This document shows, piece by piece, positions 18,254 through 27,623 of a stretch of DNA of 55,956 nucleotides. Origin of the DNA: Acidimicrobiaceae bacterium (GTDB lineage: Bacteria > Actinomycetota > Acidimicrobiia > Acidimicrobiales > UBA8592). The stretch spans positions 64,304 to 120,259 of the forward strand of contig PATH01000007.1 of NCBI GenBank assembly GCA_002712325.1. The letters run 5' to 3'. The notes under the pieces are model-generated. The model did no database searches and was not told the origin of the DNA. It was given only the letters and a program-made list of their open reading frames with translations. Numbering within the stretch: position 1 is the first letter of the stretch; the number at the start of each line of letters is the position of its first letter. The translations under genes and the position numbers were made by a program.

Positions 18254-19924
18254 ATGACAGATCACCCCCAAAATAAGATTGAGCATGCATTATTAGAGCA
18301 ATTTGGTATTGAAAACGTGACCCTCCATTATGGGCTTACACAAGATGAACTCTTTCATGCAGCTATTGAGAATGACAGGGGCCGCGTCACTCTCGATGGA
18401 GATTTTAATCAGCAAAAAGCCTACCCAACTATTTTGGGTGTAGATGGACCTCTTGTTTATTACAGTGATCCGGACTGCACTGGGCGGCCCGTGAAGGATA
18501 CGTTTGCTGTCGCGAGGCCTGAGGTAGAGGACACTGTTTGGTGGAAAGATGGATTTGAAAGATTTGATCCAGAGGCTTTTGATGACCTTCTGGGGCGTGT
18601 CGTTAATTACTTGAATGAAAAGAAGGGAAGCCTTTACGTAACTGACGTGTTTTGTGGTTGGGATACAGAGTTTGCAGAGCCATATAGATTCGTCGGTGAA
18701 TACGCTACACATGCCTACTTCTGCAACATAATGTTTCCGAAGGCAGTTCGAGATGACAGTGACCGGCCTGAAACAGGATGGACTATCTTAAATGTGCCTT
18801 CGTTTATTGCTAACCCTACAAGAGACCATACTCTTTCCAATCGCGCAGTTATTATGGACATCGTTAATCGCATTGCTTTAGTCGTGGGGCCTGCTGACTA
18901 CTGCGGAGTCAATAAGAAGACAATGTTTACTGTCATGAACTATGTTCTGCCAAGTAAAGGCCAACTATCGATGCACTGTTCAGCAAATGTTGGCACCGAT
19001 AATGATAGCGCCATACTTTTCGGCCTTTCTGGAACGGGAAAAACAACATTATCCGCAGACCCTAACCGACTTTTAATCGGTGATGATGAACATGTCTGGA
19101 CTGATTTAGGAGTTTCAAATTTTGAAGATGGTTGTTACGCAAAGCTCATCGACCTCGACAAAGAAGCTGAACCAATAATCGCAGCAGCGCTAAGCATGAA
19201 GGGGACTTTGATTGAAAACGTGCCTCCTTTAGATGGCAAACCTATTGAGGAGACTGACCCTCAAGACCTTGACTTATTCAATGGTTCAAGAACTGAAAAT
19301 ACTCGTTTCGCGTATCCCTTGACATGCAATCCTGGAGTTGCGGATGGAGCAGCTGGCCCCCACCCGAAAACAATTGTCTTGCTTACTGCTGATGCTTTCG
19401 GGGTGTTGCCTCCGGTGTCTATCCTCAGCCCAGATGAAGTTATGTACCATTTTGTTACTGGATTCACTTCAAAACTCGCAGGAACCGAAGTAGGGGTTAC
19501 AAAACCGGAAGCAACATTTTCGGCGTGCTTTGGAGGCCCCTTTATGTCCCAGAAGCCAAGCGTTTATGCCAAACTTCTCGCAAAACGAATGTCAGAACAT
19601 GATACGAGATGCATACTTCTAAACACTGGTTGGACCGGTGGACCGCACGGCGTCGGTCGCAGAATGTCTCTCAAACACACGAGAACGTTGCTCAACGCAG
19701 CACTTTCTGGCGATTTTGATGATGCCCCTTTAGATACTCAACCCATTCTGAATTTGCGTATGCCAACTAGTTGCGAAGGAGTCCCTGACGAGATTTTGAA
19801 CCCTAGAGAGACTTGGGACGATCCGTCTCAATACGATGATCAAGCAACTGAACTTCGAAAAATGTTTAGGGATAACTACGAGAAAGAGAATTTTGCTGAG
19901 TTAGGCATTGCAGCTGCTATGTAA
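18254..19924 (+). CDS. pckA: Phosphoenolpyruvate carboxykinase (ATP type)
   Basis: FGLSGTGKTTLSADPNRLLIGDDEHVW; MHCSANVG; LNTGWTGGPHGVGRRMSL. Confidence 0.96.
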   Translation: MTDHPQNKIEHALLEQFGIENVTLHYGLTQDELFHAAIENDRGRVTLDGDFNQQKAYPTILGVDGPLVYYSDPDCTGRPVKDTFAVARPEVEDTVWWKDGFERFDPEAFDDLLGRVVNYLNEKKGSLYVTDVFCGWDTEFAEPYRFVGEYATHAYFCNIMFPKAVRDDSDRPETGWTILNVPSFIANPTRDHTLSNRAVIMDIVNRIALVVGPADYCGVNKKTMFTVMNYVLPSKGQLSMHCSANVGTDNDSAILFGLSGTGKTTLSADPNRLLIGDDEHVWTDLGVSNFEDGCYAKLIDLDKEAEPIIAAALSMKGTLIENVPPLDGKPIEETDPQDLDLFNGSRTENTRFAYPLTCNPGVADGAAGPHPKTIVLLTADAFGVLPPVSILSPDEVMYHFVTGFTSKLAGTEVGVTKPEATFSACFGGPFMSQKPSVYAKLLAKRMSEHDTRCILLNTGWTGGPHGVGRRMSLKHTRTLLNAALSGDFDDAPLDTQPILNLRMPTSCEGVPDEILNPRETWDDPSQYDDQATELRKMFRDNYEKENFAELGIAAAM

Positions 19925-19942
19925 CTTGGGTATTCTCGCCAC

Positions 19943-20959
19943 GTGCGGAAATTAAGTGATCTTCAGACGCCATTTTTAGCTGTTGAGCTTGATACCTTTC
20001 ATAGAAACCTTGAGACGATGCAGTCCGTCAGGCCTGGCTCTTCATTGAGGCCGCATGTTAAGGCGTTTAAGTCAACCGACATTGCTGGAATACTCAAGCA
20101 ATATGGCTATTCAGGTTTCTGCTGTGCGACGATCAAGGAACTTGAAGGATTAGTAGCTAACGTCCTAGGTGATGATCTTTTACTTGCCAACGAAACATTA
20201 AATGCCTCTAGACTTCGATCTTTGGTTGATCAGGATGCTCAGCTAACCGTTGCCGTGGATTCCGTTGAGACGATAGATGCTGCGAAGGACGGAGGTATTC
20301 GCGACGTGCTAATTGATGTAAACGTCGGATTACCGAGGTGTGGTTGTGACTTGAAAGAAGTAGCAATTCTTTGCGCGTACGCTCGACGAAAAGGCCTAAA
20401 TATCCGAGGTGTCATGGGGTATGAAGGGCATTTAATGTTTATTCCTGATAGGGCTGAGCGAGAAAAAGGTGTTATTAAAGCCATGCAGGTGTTGCAGGAG
20501 GCCCACTCAATTACAGGAGGTGACATAATCTCTGCCGGCGGCACGGGGACTTTCGACCTCAATAAGCTAGCAACAGAAATTCAAGCAGGTTCTTTTCTGT
20601 TTATGGATACTCGATACTCCAAGATAGGTCTCCCCTTTGAAGAGAGCCTGACGATAGTTTCAACAATAATTTCTGTTGAAAGGAATCAGAAAAGGGCAGT
20701 ATGCGATGCAGGAGTGAAGTCATTTGCAACGGATTACGGAAAGCCCATTCTTAAAGACGGCGTTATTGAGTTCTGTTCTGATGAACACTCAACTATTCTT
20801 CCAGTAGAACCAAGCAGTGAGCTAGCATTTAATGTTGGAGATTTGGTCCGCTTACGCGTTCCTCATGTAGATCCTACGATTGCTAAACATTCAAGATTAG
20901 TTTGTGTGCAGGAAGGTTATATCCATGGGGGTTGGGAAGTGGATCTCCGTGGCTGGTGA
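19943..20959 (+). CDS. DSD1/D-threonine aldolase-like (alanine racemase-fold) PLP-dependent protein
   Basis: TPFLAVELDTFHRNLETM...LRPHVKAFKS PLP lysine context; C-terminal GDLVRLRVPHVDPTIAKHSRLVCVQEG...VDLRGW. Confidence 0.82.
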   Translation: MRKLSDLQTPFLAVELDTFHRNLETMQSVRPGSSLRPHVKAFKSTDIAGILKQYGYSGFCCATIKELEGLVANVLGDDLLLANETLNASRLRSLVDQDAQLTVAVDSVETIDAAKDGGIRDVLIDVNVGLPRCGCDLKEVAILCAYARRKGLNIRGVMGYEGHLMFIPDRAEREKGVIKAMQVLQEAHSITGGDIISAGGTGTFDLNKLATEIQAGSFLFMDTRYSKIGLPFEESLTIVSTIISVERNQKRAVCDAGVKSFATDYGKPILKDGVIEFCSDEHSTILPVEPSSELAFNVGDLVRLRVPHVDPTIAKHSRLVCVQEGYIHGGWEVDLRGW

Positions 20960-20997
20960 TTGTCATATGTTCCCGATGTTGATTCAAGGAGTTCCCT

Positions 20998-22296
20998 TTG
21001 CCTGAAAAGTGGACGAATTGGGCTAGAAATCAATCTTCCAACCCTCACAATATCTTCAAGCCTAATTCAGAAGGTGAAATTAGCGAGATCATAAGTTTGG
21101 GCGTAGCTGAAAGAGTTAAAGTTAGGCCAATAGGGAACGGACACAGCTTTAGCTCTATCGGATTAACTGACGGATTCTTGGTTTCTATGGATTCAATGGA
21201 CCGCATTATTAGCATCGATAGAGAGAAGCTACAGGTTACTGTTGGCGCTGGGATAACCATCGCTGATTTAAATGAAGAGTTGCATAAAATAGGCTTTGCT
21301 CTTCCAAACCTTGGCGATATCGACGCCCAGAGTCTCGCTGGAGCGATTGCTACTGGCACGCATGGGACTGGAATCAATTTCAATTCAATAAGTTCTGCCG
21401 TTGTCGGTATCAGAATTGCTACTGGGGATGGATCTATCCTTGATATTTCTGAATCAAAAAACTCCGAGTTTTTGGCACCTTCTAAAGTTTCCTTGGGTGC
21501 ATTGGGAATCATAACTTCGGTCACACTTCAGTGTGTTCCCGCCTTTAATTTGAAGATTCTAGAGTTCACTGCAAAATTGCCTGAAATTATCTCTCGATTC
21601 GAATTTGAGGAATCGAATGCTGATTTTGTTGAGTTCTTCTGGTTCCCGCATACTGAGCTTGCAGAAATTAAGATTTGTAACAAAACTGCGTCCCCTAGTT
21701 CGCGAACAAACAGAGTGTCTAGATTTGTTAATGATGAGGTCCTTCGGAACTTTGGCTTTAATCTCATAAATAAATTCTGGTTACAGTTCCCCAATAGCGT
21801 GAATCGATCAGTGAAAAGTCTTATCAAAGAGAATGCACGACCGGAGCGCATAGATGCTAGCTATAAGGTCTTTTGTTCAAAACGAAGAGTAAAATTTCTC
21901 GAAATGGAGTATTCGGTTCCGAGAGAGTATCTGTTTGATGCTTTTCGCGAGGTCCAGAGTGTCATTGAAAGACTTAGCTTTCCAGTTACATTTCCAGTGG
22001 AAATCAGAACCCTATGTGCAGACGATATTCCTCTTTCAATGGCGAGTGAAAGAGAGACAGGTTTTATTGCAGTCCACTTGTATAACAGGGCAGAATCTAA
22101 AAATTTTTTTCATGATGTGGAGAAAGTTATGCGCCGATTCCATGGACGGCCTCACTGGGGAAAAATTCATAATCTTGATTCAATGACATTAGCGAATCTA
22201 TATCCAAGGTGGAATGAGTTCACTGAGGCCAGACAAGCCTTAGACCCGGATGGCCATTTTACCAACCCTTACCTTGAACGCGTTTTAGGCTATTGA
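20998..22296 (+). CDS. FAD-linked sugar-lactone/alditol oxidase (ALO family)
   Basis: VRPIGNGHSFSSIGLTDGFLVSMDSMDRIISID; GAIATGTHGTG; HGRPHWGKIHNL; TTG start. Confidence 0.9.
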   Translation: MPEKWTNWARNQSSNPHNIFKPNSEGEISEIISLGVAERVKVRPIGNGHSFSSIGLTDGFLVSMDSMDRIISIDREKLQVTVGAGITIADLNEELHKIGFALPNLGDIDAQSLAGAIATGTHGTGINFNSISSAVVGIRIATGDGSILDISESKNSEFLAPSKVSLGALGIITSVTLQCVPAFNLKILEFTAKLPEIISRFEFEESNADFVEFFWFPHTELAEIKICNKTASPSSRTNRVSRFVNDEVLRNFGFNLINKFWLQFPNSVNRSVKSLIKENARPERIDASYKVFCSKRRVKFLEMEYSVPREYLFDAFREVQSVIERLSFPVTFPVEIRTLCADDIPLSMASERETGFIAVHLYNRAESKNFFHDVEKVMRRFHGRPHWGKIHNLDSMTLANLYPRWNEFTEARQALDPDGHFTNPYLERVLGY

Positions 22297-23306
22297 TACC
22301 CATCTGGGTTTTGGCGTTGCCAATTCCAGTGATCAGCGCACATATTCCCTATTGAGTATTCTGGATGCCAAAGTAGTTCGTCCTTTGCTTTCTTTGGGTC
22401 AGCAACTGCTTCAGGGCTATCGCCAGATCTTTTGGGTCTAATTTCTGTTTTTATTTCAGCACCAGTAACTTCTCTAGCCTTTTTTATTAACTCTTGGACC
22501 GAAGTTCCCTTACCAGTACCTAAGTTCCATATATGAAGGCCTTCATGTTTATCTAAGTACCGTAATGCTGATAGATGCCCTCTAGCGAGATCCGAAACAT
22601 GGATATAGTCTCGGATACACGTGCCATCTGGGGTGTCATAGTCGTCTCCATAGATTAGAAGTTTTTCTCTCCTGCCTACGGCAGTTTGCATAATCAAGGG
22701 CATCAGATTATTGGGTTGTTGCTTCGGATCTTCCCCGATGTGGCCAGATGGGTGAGCTCCAACAGGGTTAAAATAACGCAGGATACCTATTCTCCACTTT
22801 GGATTTACATCAGCAAGCCCGTGAAGAATCTGTTCGATGCATAATTTAGTTTGCCCATAAGGATTTATAGGTTTAGTTGGGGATTTTTCTGTGTAAGGTA
22901 GTTGGCTTTCAGGATTATAGACAGTTGCGGACGAAGAGAAGATCAGTTTCTGAACTTTCGCTTCTTGCATCGCCCGAAGAAGAGATAGGGATGATCCTAC
23001 ATTTTCGGAATAATATTTCAACGGTTCGGCCGTTGACTCCTCAACTGACTTAAGACCGGAAAAGTGAAGCACAGAATTTACGTTGTAACTTGAGAAAATA
23101 TTCATGAGCAGCGACGAGTTGCCAACATCCCCCTCTATGACGACCGGGCCTGCCCCACATATCTTTTCAATACCGCTAATTGACTCTTTCGACGAATTAG
23201 AAAAGTTATCGAGCACTATTGGGTTATACCCCGCCTCAATGAGCGCCACTACGGAGTGGCTCCCTATATATCCTGCTCCTCCTGTTACTAAGACATAGTT
23301 GCTCAT
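22290..23306 (-). CDS. galE: UDP-glucose 4-epimerase
   Basis: VLVTGGAGYIGSHSVVAL; SSSATVYNPESQLPYTEKSPTKPINPYGQTKLCIEQIL; GDDYDTPDGTCIRDYIHVSDLARGH. Confidence 0.95.
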   Translation of the reverse strand: MSNYVLVTGGAGYIGSHSVVALIEAGYNPIVLDNFSNSSKESISGIEKICGAGPVVIEGDVGNSSLLMNIFSSYNVNSVLHFSGLKSVEESTAEPLKYYSENVGSSLSLLRAMQEAKVQKLIFSSSATVYNPESQLPYTEKSPTKPINPYGQTKLCIEQILHGLADVNPKWRIGILRYFNPVGAHPSGHIGEDPKQQPNNLMPLIMQTAVGRREKLLIYGDDYDTPDGTCIRDYIHVSDLARGHLSALRYLDKHEGLHIWNLGTGKGTSVQELIKKAREVTGAEIKTEIRPKRSGDSPEAVADPKKAKDELLWHPEYSIGNMCADHWNWQRQNPDGYQ

Positions 23307-23353
23307 CTAGTTCTCCAGCACTTCAGTTGCTGAGTAGCCCCATGCTTGCATTT

Positions 23354-23749
23354 CTAAGTTGTCCCGAGGAACATAGCTCTTATTCCCAGTCCCATTATAA
23401 AGAAACTGCCTAGTCCGTATAGTAAAAACTTTTTGCTTCCGATGGTGTTTCGGTAACCGTAGAGAAGAGCAATTGCAATAATCATTGAAAATCCATACAA
23501 ATAATGAAAATCATTTGGTTCTACATTCTCTTTTGATTGTATGGCGACTCCGATAATGGCTTGTACAAAGACAATAATTTGGGCAGCGATGATAGCTACC
23601 CAGAAGAATCGCGTTGATTGAATACTTCTCCTGTCAAGGAGGATGCCCCAAAATCCTGCTATTGCATTCGTAAATATAAGGAAAAAAGCGACTGTATTAT
23701 GCAGATCCCTCAAGCCCACTAGTTTCTCAATCGCTTTCTTTAGAAGCAA
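23354..23749 (-). CDS. Small polytopic membrane protein, ~4 TM, unknown function
   Basis: Hydrophobic segments TVAFFLIFTNAIAGFWGIL, FFWVAIIAAQIIVFVQAIIGV, FHYLYGFSMIIAIALLYG, FLLYGLGSFFIMGLGI; 5' end overlaps the upstream monooxygenase gene. Confidence 0.75.
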   Translation of the reverse strand: MLLKKAIEKLVGLRDLHNTVAFFLIFTNAIAGFWGILLDRRSIQSTRFFWVAIIAAQIIVFVQAIIGVAIQSKENVEPNDFHYLYGFSMIIAIALLYGYRNTIGSKKFLLYGLGSFFIMGLGIRAMFLGTT

Positions 23750-24047
23750 CAGAGACTGTGTAGTGCCATAACTCCGCCGATAGGTTCAGAGGCTTTTCTC
23801 TTGCTCCTTCAACGGGTTTATGAGCATGAGCAGCTTGTCCTGACGATCGCCATTTTTCAAAGGATGCATCGTCAAGCCATCTGGTAACGACCAACCACTG
23901 ATTTCTTCCGTCTTCAGGCTCCCATAGCTCAAATCCCTCAAATCCTTCTGTGCCGTCAACTGCACCTGCCCTAGCGGCAAATCTGCTTGCTACTTCCCTA
24001 CCGATACCTTCAGGAACTGTAATTGCGTTTATTTTTATTACTGTCAT
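23727..24047 (-). CDS. MhuD-like (ABM-fold) heme-degrading monooxygenase
   Basis: VIKINAITVPEGIGREVASRFAARAGAVDGTEGFEGFELWEPEDGRNQWLVVTRWLDDASFEKWRSSGQAAHAHKP; Asn, Trp and His positions line up with mycobacterial MhuD as recalled. Confidence 0.8.
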   Translation of the reverse strand: MTVIKINAITVPEGIGREVASRFAARAGAVDGTEGFEGFELWEPEDGRNQWLVVTRWLDDASFEKWRSSGQAAHAHKPVEGAREKPLNLSAELWHYTVSVASKESD

Positions 24048-24116
24048 ATCCCAATAATGGCAGGTACATAACGCTTATGCGGAGTTCAGGTGATTAAAGA
24101 ATTAAGCTGACCGAAT

Positions 24117-25256
24117 TTATTTAATTATATTTTGTTCTCTGAGCATCAATATTTCGTCTGTTGTCAAACCTAAGCCTGATAGAACTTCCTCCGTATTTTC
24201 GCCCGCGTGAGGTGGAGGGGATGACACTGACCCAGGAGTTCTACTAAATCGTGGTGCTGGCGCAGGCTGCATTACTCCCGCAATTTCAATGAACGTGCCC
24301 CTCTCTTTGTTGTGGGGGTGTTCATATGCCTCATCCATTGAGAGTACAGGTGCAAAGCATACATCTGTTCCTTCCATCAGCTCTTCCCATTCCAATCTGG
24401 TCTTTTCTTTAATTGCATTACCTATTTTCAATTTCATTTCTGCCCATTTAGTTCTGTCCATCTGTTTAGGGTTCTCGCTTTGGTCAATTCCTGTTATACG
24501 AAGAAGTTCAGAGTAGAACTGGGGTTCGATTGAACCTATTGATATGAATTCTCCGTCTGCGCATTCGAAGACATCATAGAAAGGAGCTCCTGTGTCAAGA
24601 AGGTTTGTACCCCGATCTCCCCACATCCCCATGGCTTTGAATGAATGCATCATTGTGGAAAGGAGTGCAGAACCATCCGTCATTGCTGCATCGATTACTT
24701 GGCCTTTTCCGCTTTCAGCTGCTTCAACTAATGCAGCACATATTCCAAGAGCGAGTAGCATTCCTCCTCCTCCGAAATCACCTACAAGGTTGACTGGGGG
24801 TATGGGCTTTTCGCCGTTACGGCCTATCATTCCCAGCACCCCAGATAACGCAATGTAATTTATATCATGTCCTGCCATTGAAGAGTATGCCCCTTCCTGC
24901 CCCCAACCTGTCATCCTTCCGTATATCAATTTGGGGTTTCTAGCTAGACATTCTTCGGGGCCTATACCTAGCCGTTCTGCCACTCCAGGTCGAAAACCTT
25001 CAATGAGCGCATCGGCTTCCTGAATTAGCTTTAGAACGGTTTCGATACCCTCGGGCGTTTTGAGGTTCAACCCGACTGACCTTCTTCCTCGATTGAGCAG
25101 GTCTAGGTTGGGAGAATCCGGCATAGTATCGGGGACAGCTGATGCTCGGTCGACCCTAATTACATCCGCTCCTAGATCAGCCAATAACATGGCACAAAAT
25201 GGGCCTGGGCCTATTCCTGCTATCTCGACGATACGTTTACCTGAGAGTGGACCCAC
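24117..25256 (-). CDS. CoA-transferase family III (alpha-methylacyl-CoA racemase-like)
   Basis: GPLSGKRIVEIAGIGPGPFCAMLLADLGADVIRVDR; GRRSVGLNLKTPEG; EGFRPGVAERLGIGPE; SMAGHDINYIALSGVLGMIG. Confidence 0.95.
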   Translation of the reverse strand: MGPLSGKRIVEIAGIGPGPFCAMLLADLGADVIRVDRASAVPDTMPDSPNLDLLNRGRRSVGLNLKTPEGIETVLKLIQEADALIEGFRPGVAERLGIGPEECLARNPKLIYGRMTGWGQEGAYSSMAGHDINYIALSGVLGMIGRNGEKPIPPVNLVGDFGGGGMLLALGICAALVEAAESGKGQVIDAAMTDGSALLSTMMHSFKAMGMWGDRGTNLLDTGAPFYDVFECADGEFISIGSIEPQFYSELLRITGIDQSENPKQMDRTKWAEMKLKIGNAIKEKTRLEWEELMEGTDVCFAPVLSMDEAYEHPHNKERGTFIEIAGVMQPAPAPRFSRTPGSVSSPPPHAGENTEEVLSGLGLTTDEILMLREQNIIK

Positions 25257-25340
25257 TAGAACCTCCTGCTAGTTCATTTCATTGTTTATTGAAGACATTC
25301 TTATTTCAAACTCAACTTTTCGCTATTTTTTATTAAAGCT

Positions 25341-25790
25341 TTATTGAGTCAACTGAGATATTTCTCTTTTGATTAGTTCGGGTTTTGGAAGTAATTCATA
25401 CACTGATCTCTTGTTGTCCGAGTGTTCAATAGATAATGTTCCGAATCCAAAGAGCCGCCCCATGATGCTCTGATGAGAGATGACCGCTGTGACTCTTGAC
25501 AATGGAATCTCATAGGTATTCAGTTCAAGGGTTCCATATCGGAAAACAACTCGTTGTGTGGTGATAAAAAATCTCTCTTGCCTGTAATTGATATAACGGG
25601 CGAAAAAGATAAGAGCGAACCAAAACCAAGCAAGTAAAAACCACCACATGTCGGTAAGTAGATAGCAAACGATTGCGATTCCAGATACAGCTAAGAATCC
25701 TACGAACGATTTGGTTAGCGCAAGGACGTGCTTGCGGAGTTCTAACATCACTGTTTCATTATCGTTTAGCGACAGTTTTTGATAACCCAT
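25341..25790 (-). CDS. PH-domain (YdbS/YdbT-like) membrane protein
   Basis: Two TMs followed by FFITTQRVVFRYGTLELNTYEIPLSRVTAVISHQSIMGRLFGFGTLSIEHSD. Confidence 0.85.
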   Translation of the reverse strand: MGYQKLSLNDNETVMLELRKHVLALTKSFVGFLAVSGIAIVCYLLTDMWWFLLAWFWFALIFFARYINYRQERFFITTQRVVFRYGTLELNTYEIPLSRVTAVISHQSIMGRLFGFGTLSIEHSDNKRSVYELLPKPELIKREISQLTQ

Positions 25791-25791
25791 G

Positions 25792-25801
25792 GTGATATCA
25801 C
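25792..25801. repeat. 10-bp palindrome GTGATATCAC adjacent to PH-domain start codon
   Basis: Read directly. Confidence 0.85.
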
Positions 25802-25872
25802 TCTAGTGCTTTATTTTCGTCGAATAACTTCTTCACTAGATACTTAACGGAGTTACACGATAGTCTCATTCC

Positions 25873-27600
25873 GTGGAGTTTCTTGATAAAAATATGACTT
25901 CGAGCCAATTTGATGCTGTTCGCTCTGATGCACGCCATTTGCGAATACTTGCGGGTGCCGGCACCGGAAAAACTCGAGTTCTGACGCATCGGATTGCTTA
26001 TCAAATAAATGCTGTTCGAATAGAGCCTGAACACTCACTTTGTTTAGCTTTTACGAACAAAGCGGCCACTGAAATTAAAAGAAGAATGGAATCGATGGGT
26101 GAAGCTTCATTAGTGGACGCTGGGACGTTTCATTCAATTGCTTATAGGCAGGTTAAAGCTAGGTGGAAGGATCTTGGCGTTAGAGACGAACCTGATTTGA
26201 TTAGTAATCGAGCAAGTTACCTTTCGCGTATTTTGCCCAAAAGTTTTGATAATGCGGAGCGTAATTTTATTTTGGCTGAAATCAACTGGGCTACTGCGAG
26301 AAGAATTTTAGTTGACGATTATATTTCGGAAGCTGAAAATGCTGGACGGGTAGATATCTTTCCTTTTGCCTCGGTGGCTGAGTATTTTCGAAAGTACTCA
26401 GAGTCGAAAAGAAAAGGGAATTTCATTGACTTTGATGACATAATCCAGCTTGCAATAAAGTTCTTGGCCGAAGATGCAAATTATGCCGAGGCTCGGCATT
26501 GGAAATATAGAGATTTATTCGTTGATGAATTTCAAGATGTCAACCCTCTACAATTTGCGCTTCTTCAGGCTTGGTTAGGCTCCCGAAGCTCGCTGACAGT
26601 TGTAGGAGACCCTTGCCAAGCAATCTATTCGTGGAATGGAGCAGACTCTAGGTTTTTGAATGATTTTGAGAAGTATTTCCCAGATTCGCAAACTATTGTG
26701 TTGAAAGATAATTTCCGTTCAAGCCCAGAAATATTAGCCTTATCATCTTCTATTCTTCCTTCGATGGATCGCCTTAACCCCAAAATGCAAAGTGGTCGAT
26801 TACCAACTATAAGAGCAGAGCTCGATGAATATGAAGAGGCTCGTAGCGTCGCTAATATGGTCAAAGAACTTAGTGTTGGTAACACCTTGCTTGGTGACCA
26901 AGCGGTATTAGTTAGGACACATGCGCAGATACCGCCAATCATTGAGGCCTTTAAAGAGCGCGATATTAAATTTAGAGTGCCCTCTGATAGCGAATCCGGA
27001 GCTGAATTAAATGGCGACGATGAGGTCCAAATACTTACTCTTCACGCTGCAAAGGGACTTGAGTGGAAAATAGTGCATCTGTGCGGGGTTGAGGATGGGT
27101 TTCACCCGATTGCCCATGCCAATACTGAGTTGGCTTTAGGCGAAGAGCGCCGTCTATTCTTTGTTGGATTAACAAGGGCTGAAGAAGAGCTTCATATTTC
27201 ATGGGCCAGAAATCGTTCTCTAGGAAGCAGAAGAAGCAGGAAACCTTCGACTTATATCAAGGAACTCTCTAATCTCTTAGATCCGAATCCACTCAGATTT
27301 GGCACCGATACAAAAGTCTTATCTCAGAGAATACGAGAGTTCCTTAGATCTCGAAATGCGACAAGTCAGCAAAATGCTCCGACCAATAGTGAGGAAAGTT
27401 TTGTGGAGGAGCTTGATTTGATACGGAGGAGCATTGCGAAATCTAATGATTCTAAACCGGAGATGGTTCTCTCAGATGAGGCGATTGCAGCGCTAGTCGA
27501 CCTGAAGCCCAAGTCGTCAGAAGATTTGGGCAAGATACCTCAAATTAGTTCAGTAGTAATTGATCGCTTTGGTGAACAGATAATTAAAATCTTTTCGTAA
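25873..27600 (+). CDS. UvrD/Rep-type SF1 helicase, UvrD2-like
   Basis: LAGAGTGKTRVLTHRIAYQ; CLAFTNKAATEIKRRM; DLFVDEFQDVNPLQFALL; LTLHAAKGLEWKIVHLCGVEDG; FVGLTRAEEELHISWA; C-terminal HRDC-like tail. Confidence 0.92.
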   Translation: MEFLDKNMTSSQFDAVRSDARHLRILAGAGTGKTRVLTHRIAYQINAVRIEPEHSLCLAFTNKAATEIKRRMESMGEASLVDAGTFHSIAYRQVKARWKDLGVRDEPDLISNRASYLSRILPKSFDNAERNFILAEINWATARRILVDDYISEAENAGRVDIFPFASVAEYFRKYSESKRKGNFIDFDDIIQLAIKFLAEDANYAEARHWKYRDLFVDEFQDVNPLQFALLQAWLGSRSSLTVVGDPCQAIYSWNGADSRFLNDFEKYFPDSQTIVLKDNFRSSPEILALSSSILPSMDRLNPKMQSGRLPTIRAELDEYEEARSVANMVKELSVGNTLLGDQAVLVRTHAQIPPIIEAFKERDIKFRVPSDSESGAELNGDDEVQILTLHAAKGLEWKIVHLCGVEDGFHPIAHANTELALGEERRLFFVGLTRAEEELHISWARNRSLGSRRSRKPSTYIKELSNLLDPNPLRFGTDTKVLSQRIREFLRSRNATSQQNAPTNSEESFVEELDLIRRSIAKSNDSKPEMVLSDEAIAALVDLKPKSSEDLGKIPQISSVVIDRFGEQIIKIFS

Positions 27601-27623
27601 TATTCCCAGTCAACTCCCTTGAA

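Noticed and set aside
18293-18712. 139-aa minus-strand ORF inside pckA
   Set aside because: Antisense to a highly conserved enzyme; no motif.
21045-21524. 159-aa minus-strand ORF inside the FAD oxidase gene
   Set aside because: Antisense shadow ORF; no domain or independent RBS support.
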